The translations under genes and the position numbers were made by a program. Source: Neovahlkampfia damariscottae (taxonomy: Eukaryota; Heterolobosea; Selenaionea; Neovahlkampfiida; Neovahlkampfiidae). Taken from it: a DNA stretch of 64,000 nt. Location: positions 1-64,000 of the forward strand of contig JABLTG010000051.1 of NCBI GenBank assembly GCA_016618085.1, given 5' to 3'. Within the stretch, counting starts at the first letter, position 1. Every line of letters starts with the position of its first letter. The notes under the pieces were generated by a model, which saw only the letters and a program-made list of their open reading frames with translations, was not told the origin of the DNA and did no database searches. Below are positions 55,784 to 64,000 of the stretch, one piece after another.

Positions 55784-57248
55784 TTATTGATAATTTAAAT
55801 GATTATTTCTATTTAAAACTAATAAAAATAAATCTTGTAATTCAAATTGATTCAAAATTTCATTAACTTTTTTTTGAATTTTTTCATTTTTAATTTTAAA
55901 TATAGATCTAATTAATTCATCAGCATAAGCACAATTATGAACAACATGTGAAATGAAATTAATATTTTCTTCTTTTAATAATAAATTTAATAAATTTTCA
56001 TCAATCTTTTTTTCATCTTCAAAAATTAAATTATTTAAAATTTGAAATGATTTTTGAACAGTTTCAAACATTGAAAATGGTATTTTATCATTTTTTGTAC
56101 CAAATTTTAAGAAATTTAAAACTGATAAAAATATTTCTTTTTTTACAATTTCTTTATTTTTTCCATTTAATTTCTTTTGTAATAATTCATTTACATTTAA
56201 AATTGAATTCTTAATTTCATCTTCTAATTCAAATAAAACATCATCACCAATAATAGAATTATCAAATATATTATTTGGTATTTCTTTTAATTTAGTTATT
56301 TTCATTAATGATAATTTATTTGGAAATACAATTATTTTTAAAAAATCATTAATATATTTCTTTAATGTTAAATTTAAAGATGGCATTGAATTAAATATAT
56401 CTAATGATTCAAACATTTGAATTGAATAATTAAATTCAGGTTGTTGTTTAAAACAAAATTTAATTTCATCAATCAATCCACTGTGACCACCACCAATACT
56501 ATGACCACCACTATGACCACCAAAGTATATAATTTCAATTTCAATTTTTGAATAAAATTTAATTTCATTTATAATACATTTTAAATCTAATGGTAATACT
56601 CTTGGTCTAATCATATATTCTAAATTTAATTCATCATTTCCATTTCCTTTAAACTCAAAATCAAATTCAATAATTGTATTCTTTTCACTATTATAAATAC
56701 ATTCAATATTATTAATTTTAAAATCATTTTTTGATATTATTGAACGTAATTCAATCTTTTCTAAAAAGTTAGGTTTGAATTCTATTAAAAAGAAAATTTA
56801 AAAAAAAAATTTGATTTGGTTCAACATACCATCCATTGATTCATTTATAAAATCAAAATCTAATTTTGATATTAAATTTGATATTATTATATTTATAACT
56901 TTGTTCATTCCTTTTTCATTTAAATTTGATTCAATTTCATTGGAACTAGTTATTCTTTTCATTCTATTTGAAAAATATCCACTGACAGAATTATTACTAC
57001 CATGACTCAAACTTCCTCTCTTTTCTATTTTTTTTTAAATTTTCTTTAAAATGGATCACTTTACCTCTTTTATTTGGTGTCGTTTGATTTTCGTTTGAAA
57101 TTAATTTTGAAATATAATGTAAGGTTGTTAGTGTCACTAAAAACCAAGGTACACTCAAAAAATAACCTAAAAAGTACCCTTTTAAATGTTTAGAAATTTT
57201 AAGATTCTCCAAACCAACAATCAAATAAAAAAAATGAAATACGTCCAT
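55784..57248 (-). CDS. Membrane-anchored SMP-domain lipid-transfer protein
   Basis: Predicted 458 residues, introns 57025-57064 and 56782-56829. The N-terminus has a hydrophobic hairpin-like segment (GYFLGYFLSVPWFLVTLTTLHYI). An SMP-like domain (about residues 90-330) follows: PNFLEKIELRSI, RVLPLDLKCIINEIKF, SLDIFNSMPSLNLTLKKYINDF and IIVFPNKLSL. These match the fold of extended synaptotagmins, Nvj2/TEX2 and ERMES subunits, which carry lipids between membranes. The C-terminal 120 residues are helical with no C2 domain. A Gly/His-rich insert (GGHSGGHSIGGGHSG) interrupts the SMP domain. The ATG sits inside CCAATGG, so the promoter element overlaps the start codon. Confidence 0.7.
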
Positions 57249-57354
57249 TGGTCAACTGAAAAAAGATGGAAGAACGAAATGTTTTAAACTATTTTTTTTG
57301 TTTTGATAAAAAAAACCTGATTTGAAATTATTATATTTTATTTGTATTATTAAT

Positions 57355-58056
57355 TTATTCAGTTTTTTTTTCTTCAACTTTTCCTCTGCCTCTACCTCTG
57401 CCTCTTCCACGACCTCTTCCACCTCTAGATCCTCCTTTTTTTTTCTTTTTTTCTGCACTTTCACTTGATTCATCTGTTTTTGATTCATCAGTTTTTTTTT
57501 CTTCTGATTTTTTTTCTTCAGATTTTTTTTCGTCTGTTTTTTTTGCAGGTTTTTTTTTTGGTTTTTTCTTTGGTTTTTTTTCTTCTTTTTTTTCAGTTTC
57601 TTTACCTTCTTCTTCTTCATCATCTTCATCTTCAATATGAACTTCTTTTACTTGTTCTTTTGGAATTGGTTTTTGATAACCGATATGTTTAGTATCCAAT
57701 GTTTTCAAAGAAAGTGTAATTGAAATTGATGAAACAGTACGTTTTTTTTCAATTGTTGGAAGACCTTGTTCTTCAGGTTGGAATTCTTCTGTGATTTCAT
57801 TTGAATCAAGTTCAGTAATTTGATGAAGTCCTTCCACTCTATGTTTAACAATTTCTGCAATAGTAATTCCTTTGTTAATTGCTTTTCCCATTGCTTTGAT
57901 TACAACTTTATCTTCTTTATTTTCTTGTAAAAGATTTGTTGCATAACTGATGTAAGATCTTGTTTTTCCAGTTGATGTGATACGAATTTCGTTTGGATTG
58001 ATTTTTTCATCAGTTTTTGTGGTTTTCTTGACTTTAGTGTATTTTCCGTTTTGCAT
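57355..58056 (-). CDS. Alba-domain RNA/DNA-binding protein with RGG tail
   Basis: Single exon, 233 residues. The Alba fold is clear: NEIRITSTGKTRSYISYATNL, VVIKAMGKAINKGITIAEIVKHR, then SISITLSLK. It is followed by an acidic stretch, Lys/Pro repeats (KPKKKPKKKP) and a glycine-arginine tail (GGRGRGRGRGRGRG). Protist Alba proteins bind mRNA and regulate translation and stress granules; some bind subtelomeric DNA. The less AT-rich codon usage suggests high expression. The tail repeats are a likely site of arginine methylation. Confidence 0.92.
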   Translation of the reverse strand: MQNGKYTKVKKTTKTDEKINPNEIRITSTGKTRSYISYATNLLQENKEDKVVIKAMGKAINKGITIAEIVKHRVEGLHQITELDSNEITEEFQPEEQGLPTIEKKRTVSSISITLSLKTLDTKHIGYQKPIPKEQVKEVHIEDEDDEEEEGKETEKKEEKKPKKKPKKKPAKKTDEKKSEEKKSEEKKTDESKTDESSESAEKKKKKGGSRGGRGRGRGRGRGRGKVEEKKTE

Positions 58057-58481
58057 GACTGAAAGTGCTGTTGAGGTTTTTGATTATTTTTAGAGCTTTT
58101 GATTGGGTGTTTCGGAAGTGGTTAAGCGAATCAATTTCTTTAAAATTTTCAAATGAAAAAAAACTTCTCAATTTTAAATTTGAACTGTTAAAAAAAAATA
58201 ACCTCTCCACATTTATTTCATAGAATTGCATTGAGAGGTTTCAATTTTGAGATGAAAAAGAATCAAAAGTACTCCTACCTTTTATTTAGTTTCAAACAAA
58301 AAAAACAGTATCTTGATAGTGTGTATTCATAAATAACTATTGGTATTTTTTCATTGTTGAAAAACCCAAATTTGATTCAACGTCTCTTATTTTTGATTTG
58401 TTGATTTTCTTTAACGTTTTTTTCTCTACCAATAAATTCACGTGGTTTTTACTCGGTATTCAACTGTCAAATAAATCCGGA
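58057..58481. promoter_or_regulatory. Long divergent promoter region
   Basis: 425 bp between the Alba and surface-protein starts, one of the longest spacers. ATTGG occurs near 58102 and 58340 and CCAAT near 58428. Both flanking genes look highly expressed from codon usage. I see no RNA gene or other structure. Confidence 0.45.
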
Positions 58482-60758
58482 ATGAATAAGTACCTCACCC
58501 TTTTTGTTTTTGCAATTTTATTTTATACAACAGTGCAACAAACATGCACTCTCGCTTATCAACAAAAGATTAAAAATGATTTCTCAACTTTTGTAAATGG
58601 ACTGAACCAAACAAATTTGAACGTAACTGCTTTCGGAAAACAATTTCAACAATTTATTTCAGATGCAGCTGTTTGTTATTCAGACCTTCAAAACCTTGTC
58701 ACAAAAAGAAATATTGCAAGAACTATCAAAACAGATCGATGTCTCTTTGAAAAAACAACACAAAAAGCTTTGTTTGATAAAGACCCTTGTTGTAATACAA
58801 AACTTGAACAAACACAATGTTGTTTAAAAAAAAGTGTTAATGTTACAGTCGAAACTGTAAATACATTTGCTTCTGCAATTGATACAAGATGTGCCAATCC
58901 AACAAAAGCTAAACGTTTACTCAAAGGATTCATCAATAATTATCCAAGACGTTATGCTGAATGTGTTAATACTGCTGAAGAAGGAATTATTCGTCAATTC
59001 TCTTTAGTTGAAGAAGTTTCACAATGTTTCACAGATTTATATATTTCACCTGCTGCTTGTTCTTCTGATTCAGATTGTAATCAATTTTCAAATGGAACTT
59101 GTTTACCAGATACAAACAAATGTAGTTATGGTGATGTTACAAATCCAAATCCTTTATTAGATTGTGCTTTTTCAAAATTACCAGTTTGGGTTCAAAGATC
59201 TTTTATCAATAAATTAGGATTAACTGGATCAGCTTCTAAAAACACTTTAAGAGAAAACTTCAAAAATTTTGTTGCTCCAACTTTATGTGTTAAACCAGAT
59301 GGAAGTATTGATGAAACAAAAACAACTTCAGCTGCTTGTTTAGCTGAAAAAGTTTGTAATGTTCCAAACCCACAAAACAAAACATGTGATGGTAGTGGTA
59401 TTACTGCTAGATGTTTTTCAAACTGCAACTCAATCAATGATGTTTGTACAACTACAATTCCTGTTGGACAAGTAATATGTGCTTCTGCTGGATTATGTTT
59501 AGGTCATGGTATTATGACTAAAGAAAATTGTCAAAACGGAACATTAAAAACATGCTCAAACTTTGCAAAATGTGGAAATGGATGCAATCAAACTGCTTGT
59601 GAAGCTACATCACATTGTTTAGGTGCACCAAACAATGATATTTGTGTTTTTCCATTTCAACTTTCTTCATCAGGAGACAAAAAAACTTGCGGAGCTGGAC
59701 AAACTAGATTTAGAGATTTTGGATGTTATACAAATGGAGGAACTCAATCTGCATGTGAAACTGCTGGTGGAAGATTTATTGCAAAAATTACAACACAAGC
59801 TCAATGTGAAGCTGTTAAAGTTTGTTACAATTCAAAAACAAGAACTAAAACATTAAGACCAAAATCACAATGTGATGCTTGTGGATTAGTTGAAGTTAAT
59901 GTATTCAAATGGTCATCAGCTGTTTATGGTACACCACCATTTCTTCAAAGACAAAAAGTTGTCACTCCAGCAATGGTACCAAAGAACAAATTTATTAGAT
60001 CACTTCAATTAAAAAAATTAGTACAATTCTTTACAACTGCAATTGAATTTAGTTTATTCCCAACTTATAAAACATTAGCTCAATGTATGTTTGGACCAGT
60101 CTTTCCTGTTTTAGAAACATTTGCTTGTGATTGTCAATCAGGAAGAACTCATAATACAACAAATTGTTATTCAGCTGTTACTACAGCAATTGTTGGTTCA
60201 TTACAATCATTTTCAGGTGTTGAACAAGAATTTAAACAATTTCAATTTTCATTAAAAGTTGCAAATAATTCGATCACTAAAGACAATTTAATATTGTTGG
60301 TCAAAAATCAAGTTCAAGAAAATATCAAAACTCAAAGTTATTATGATAAATTTAATATCTTTTTTGAAAACGCAGCAGAAACTGGTATTGTAGTTTCAAG
60401 TGGATTTCAAGTTGCAACACAAGATAATTCACCACTCAATGCTCCTGTCAATATTTGTATTGAAAGAGAAACTGAAACTGTTGTTCCTACAGGTTATACA
60501 ACTCCAGCTATTGCTACTGTTGATGCTTCAGGAAATGTAGTTAACACAAATTTAAAAATTACAAACTCAGATACAACAACTGAAATTTGTGCTGATGTCT
60601 CTCAATCAAATGTTTACTATGCAGCATTCTTTGGAAATTCAGCTACAACTTCACCAGGAGCTTCACCACAAGCATCAAAAGGAACAAGTGATTCATTCAA
60701 ATTGAACTTTACAATTGTATCAATTGTTTTATCATTTGTTATTTCTTTATTCTTTTAA
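58482..60758 (+). CDS. Cysteine-rich GPI-type surface protein
   Basis: Single exon. From the ATG at 58482 the product is 758 residues. The signal peptide MNKYLTLFVFAILFYTTV fits this start; the frame is open further upstream without need. More than 50 cysteines occur in irregular spacing (CCNTKLEQTQCCLKK, CGNGCNQTACEATSHCLG), with many Asn-x-Ser/Thr sites. The C-terminus has a Ser/Pro/Thr stretch (SPGASPQASKGTSD) then a hydrophobic tail (LNFTIVSIVLSFVISLFF), the standard GPI-attachment layout. Codon usage is less AT-rich and there are no introns, suggesting abundant expression. No family was recognised. A role in the cell coat, adhesion or prey recognition is inferred from architecture only. 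Confidence 0.75.
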   Translation: MNKYLTLFVFAILFYTTVQQTCTLAYQQKIKNDFSTFVNGLNQTNLNVTAFGKQFQQFISDAAVCYSDLQNLVTKRNIARTIKTDRCLFEKTTQKALFDKDPCCNTKLEQTQCCLKKSVNVTVETVNTFASAIDTRCANPTKAKRLLKGFINNYPRRYAECVNTAEEGIIRQFSLVEEVSQCFTDLYISPAACSSDSDCNQFSNGTCLPDTNKCSYGDVTNPNPLLDCAFSKLPVWVQRSFINKLGLTGSASKNTLRENFKNFVAPTLCVKPDGSIDETKTTSAACLAEKVCNVPNPQNKTCDGSGITARCFSNCNSINDVCTTTIPVGQVICASAGLCLGHGIMTKENCQNGTLKTCSNFAKCGNGCNQTACEATSHCLGAPNNDICVFPFQLSSSGDKKTCGAGQTRFRDFGCYTNGGTQSACETAGGRFIAKITTQAQCEAVKVCYNSKTRTKTLRPKSQCDACGLVEVNVFKWSSAVYGTPPFLQRQKVVTPAMVPKNKFIRSLQLKKLVQFFTTAIEFSLFPTYKTLAQCMFGPVFPVLETFACDCQSGRTHNTTNCYSAVTTAIVGSLQSFSGVEQEFKQFQFSLKVANNSITKDNLILLVKNQVQENIKTQSYYDKFNIFFENAAETGIVVSSGFQVATQDNSPLNAPVNICIERETETVVPTGYTTPAIATVDASGNVVNTNLKITNSDTTTEICADVSQSNVYYAAFFGNSATTSPGASPQASKGTSDSFKLNFTIVSIVLSFVISLFF

Positions 60759-60867
60759 ATTATTAAACACTTTTTTTTTTGATATTTATTTCTTTTTTGT
60801 GAACATTCTACTTTATAAATTTTGAAAGCATTGATTGGTCAATTCAATTTTTACATTGCACAAAAAA

Positions 60868-61915
60868 ATGAAAGTCGATGATTTGGTTTATGACTTTGGA
60901 AATTTAACAGCATTAGATACACATCCTTTAAACATAGAAGAATATAAGTAAAATAAAGAAGATATAATTAATATTCTTAAAGTAAAAATAAAGAAGAGTA
61001 TTTATTAAATAGTTCAACTGAAAATGTACAACTTTTTGTAACAAAATTATTTGAACAAAATGATTTAGAAGAAGATGAAGAAGGTATTCATTTTGAATTA
61101 CCATCAAGTGAAATTAGATTACCAAGAGAAAAATCATTACCAAAACCAAAAGAACCAACTCGTTGGGAAGTTTTAGCGAAAAAAAAGAATATTTTGAAAC
61201 AACCAAAAGATAAATTAGTTTACTCTGAAGCTCATGATGAATTTAGAACAAGATATGGATATAAAAGTAAAAACGAAGGTGAAGATCAAAGAAATTGGAT
61301 TGTTGAAGCAAAACCTTCTGATGGTAAATTATTAAAATCATTAATCACTATTATTTTTTCAAAGCATTAGGAATTGATCCATTTTTAGAAAAAAGATTAA
61401 AGAAAAAAAAAATGAAAGAAGTACAAAGTGTCAATGAACTTTCAAACATATCTAAAAGAGCAAAAGCAGAAGGAAGATTAATTCCAAATGCTATTAAAGA
61501 AGCAACATCAAGATCAGCAAAAAAGAAAAGACAAAAACATAATTTGGATTTATTAGAAGTTGCAAAGTAAGAAAATAATATTGTGTTAAAACTTTTTTTT
61601 AGAAATTCAACTGCATCTATTGGTAATTTTGATAAAAAAGTAAAAGGAGAACCAAAAAAGAATGAAATTCATACAAAAAATAAACAAAGATTTGCACCAA
61701 ATTCAATTTCATCTGCTGAAAAAACAGAACAATCAAAATTATTAAATAGAATTTTGAAAACACAAGATGAAAAGAATAATAGAAAATTAAAATCAAAAGC
61801 ATCAAATGTTTATCAAAAGAATATTGAAAAACAATCAAGAATGAACAAAAAAGGAGCATTATTAGGTCAAAATAAATCAAGATGGTATTTGAATAAAAAG
61901 AATAAAAATGATTAA
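60868..61915 (+). CDS. RRS1: Ribosome biogenesis factor RRS1
   Basis: Predicted 311 residues; introns 60948-60982, 61324-61364 and 61567-61602. VYDFGNLTALDTHPLN and LPREKSLPKPKEPTRWEVLAKKKNI are the RRS1 signature (L-P-R-E-K-x-x-P-K-P-K-x-x-T-x-W-E-x-F-A). YSEAHDEFRTRYGYK and the basic C-terminus also fit. RRS1 works with RPF2 to bring the 5S RNP (5S rRNA, uL5, uL18) into pre-60S particles in the nucleolus. ATTGG at 60834-60838 lies 30 bp from the ATG. Confidence 0.92.
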
Positions 61916-62017
61916 ATTATCTTTGTTCAATGAAGAATGTATTCAGTAAATCTCAATTCCAAACCTAAACAAAACCTAATCTCATTCAACCGATTCCATC
62001 ACAAAAAATAACATTTT

Positions 62018-64000
62018 TCAAAGATTGAATGATTTTATTAATTTAACTTTCTTCTTTAAAATCAATTCAATTGAGTTAAATTCATCTGATAATTTTTTAA
62101 AGTCATCATTCAAATTTGATAAAACTTTGAACATTTTGACAGTTTGATTAAAGAATTCAAAACCTTGTAATAAATCTTCTAAAGGTGATTCTAAAAATGG
62201 AAAATTTAAATTTAAATTTTTTAAGAATTCTTTTAATTCTTCTTCATTTTTAATTTCCAAAATTTGTTTTGAAATTAAACCTAAAATATTATTGGTTGAA
62301 TTTTCTCTAAAAAATGGTAATTTTGATGAAAATTGAAATAAATTTTGAGGTGAAACTAAAACTCTTTTTCTTAAATAAGAATCTAAAAATATCATTTCAA
62401 TTAAATTTCTAAAGATTTTATAATTTTGATTTACAATTGATTGAAATGATGTTAAATCTTGATCAATAAAATTATTCCATTCTTTTTGATTATCTTTTTT
62501 AAAATTCATTTGAATTAAACTTAATACTCTTGAAATTAATTTAATTTGTTTTTCTGTTAATTCATCATTGGATGATAAATTAGTTGTACCTTCAAGAACA
62601 TTTATATTTTTTGGTTTTGATATTAATGAAAATGGTGATTCAAATTCATCAACATTTAAGATTCCACTTCTTGCAATTTGAAGTAAAATGAAACTTTCTT
62701 CTGAATTTAATTTTGAAATTGAAATTGATTTTATAAATATTTCTTCTTCTTGTTCTTTATTGAAAATTAAAAATAAAAATTTTAAAAGAATTGAACATTG
62801 TGATTCTTTTAATGTTTTAGTTGTTATTGTAACTTCTTTTTTTTCTCTTTTAAAATAAAAGTTATTTGAAATGAATTGAAAATCAGCTCTTGATTTTTTA
62901 TTATTTTTTAATAATGTTTTAATTTCATCTTCTTTTAAATTCCAAATTGGAAATGTAATATTATTTAAATATTTTTCATTTTTAATTAAAACTCTATCAG
63001 TAAACTTAAACCAATGAACTAATTTTAATTCTTCATTGAATGATCCCTATTGGTAAAAAAATATTAACCAATTAAAAACTTTACCTAAAATTTGTGTTAA
63101 AAAATTTCACACATTTAATTTTACCTTTGATTGATCATCATTTAATAAATTTTTTAAAATTTCAAAAGATAATTGAATAAAAGGAAATAAAAATTGAAAT
63201 GTATTTTTTCTTAATTGAATTGAATCATAAAGAGGAATAGTTTCATAATAATTTTTTGTTAATAAAATATTAAAATTAAAAGGTGAAATAACTCCTTGTG
63301 ATAATAAAAAATAAATTTCATTTGGAAATTTTGAACCTAAAATTAAATTCAAATCTTTTGGACATTTTTTTAAATTTAAAATTTGAATTTCTAAATTTGA
63401 ATTAAATACTAAATGATTCTTAATTAAACATTTTGATTTTAAAAATTCATCTAAATAATTAGTTCCATCATTTATTCTTTCATTTTCAACTAAAATTAAA
63501 TTATAACCAGATTTGAAATATAAAATTAATTCTAATAAATTTGAGAATACATTCTTTAAATCTAAATTCATTAATGAAATTGTATTAGAAAAGAAACATC
63601 CACTTAATAAACTTAAATCTAAAAATTGTTCATTATTTAAATTCATATCTTTTAAAACTTTCTTTTTACAAATCATTTCAAATCTTTCTTTTTTTAAATT
63701 TAAAATTAAATTTATATTTTTAGAAAATAATAAATTTTCATGTCCACCATAAATATAATCAATATAAAATGAACTTTCTTTTTTTTCTTCAATATCATCA
63801 TTATCTTCTTCATCATCACTACTACTATTACTACTTTGATTTAACCAAAAATTTAATTGTGCAAATGCCAAATATGGTGCTCGGAAAAATTCAATTTTAT
63901 TTTCTTGTAAAATTTGAAATAAAATTTGAATTTGATCAAATGTTGTAGTTTTAGAATTTAAAAATGATGTTTTTGATTCTTCTTTTTTTCCTAATTCATA
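62018..64000 (-). CDS. Mkt1-like PIN/XPG-domain post-transcriptional regulator (5' end outside window)
   Basis: C-terminal part (635 residues in the window) of an XPG-like protein of the Mkt1 family. FFRAPYLAFAQLNFWL followed by IDYIYGGHENLLFS matches the XPG-I region of Mkt1 (A-P-x-L-A-x-A-Q-L, D-A-x-Y-G-S-x-E-L-L). FLDLSLLSGCFFSNTI is the helix-hairpin equivalent. The long helical C-terminal half fits the Mkt1 C-terminal domain, which binds Pbp1/ataxin-2 and mRNAs. The XPG-I acidic residues are mostly lost, as in Mkt1, so nuclease activity is unlikely. The intervening sequence 63047-63124 (78 nt) divides at an internal AG|GT (63084/63085) into 38-nt and 40-nt introns. The coding frame runs off the right edge. 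Confidence 0.8.

Noticed and set aside
57252-57635. Lys-rich minus-strand frame over the Alba gene
   Set aside because: It is an alternate frame of the Alba Lys/Glu/RGG tail.

Overview
The window looks like the left end of a nuclear chromosome from a very AT-rich, gene-dense, free-living protist with an amoeba-like gene set. It opens with a C-rich AAACCC repeat (TTTGGG on the other strand), oriented as expected for a left telomere. After about 1.3 kb of gene-free subtelomeric DNA it is packed with genes to the right edge. The gene set (clathrin, peroxisomal import, three G-alpha subunits, tandem RGS domains, PTEN, twinfilin, membrane-tethered bZIP) indicates a eukaryote with peroxisomes, mitochondria and rich signalling. 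I cannot name the genus. No tRNA, rRNA, transposon or CRISPR was seen.

Layout. 1-1559: telomere and subtelomere. 1560-6353: CDK12-like kinase, lipid-anchored beta-adaptin appendage protein, mS38, a TM2-like membrane protein, a DUF4211 protein. 6485-16126: eIF3c, PEX5, a small protein, twinfilin, mL43, a WD/solenoid/zinc-finger protein. 16302-25921: UBX protein, PH-PTEN, an acidic protein, TYSND1 peroxisomal protease, Cdc20, RPB12, FAM210-like, G-alpha 1. 26033-34684: PIP-box-like peptide, SAC1, PHAF1, RNase Z, a tail-anchored protein, Iwr1, uL29, a glutaredoxin-VAP fusion. 34691-45015: tandem-RGS gene with an assembly gap, clathrin heavy chain, UBE2G, ATF6-like bZIP. 45152-58056: PfkB kinase, a coiled protein, G-alpha 2, eIF2-alpha-kinase-like protein, G-alpha 3, PH-coiled-coil protein, degenerate DEAD-box protein, SMP lipid-transfer protein, Alba-RGG. 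58482-64000: Cys-rich GPI-type surface protein, RRS1, Mkt1-like (cut by the window edge).

Gene structure is the most striking property. About 95 introns could be placed by reading frame and conserved protein sequence, and all are 27-48 nt with GT-AG ends. Where the intervening sequence is longer (68-79 nt) it contains an internal AG|GT that divides it into two normal-sized introns, or a 2-, 5- or 8-nt microexon that the frame or a conserved protein stretch supports. Coding first exons can be 4 or 5 nt. Intergenic spaces are usually 50-200 bp, and most starts sit just beside a CCAAT/ATTGGTCAA element, sometimes overlapping the ATG. Some convergent genes touch or overlap at their stop codons.

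Functional themes: G-protein signalling (three divergent G-alphas plus an RGS array), phosphoinositide and lipid handling (PTEN, SAC1, SMP, VAP), ER stress and translation control (ATF6-like bZIP, eIF2-alpha-kinase-like protein, eIF3c), and peroxisome import with its processing protease (PEX5 and a TYSND1 ending in SKL). Coordinates were counted by hand; exon phases were checked for the multi-exon models, but individual splice positions could be off by a base or two.
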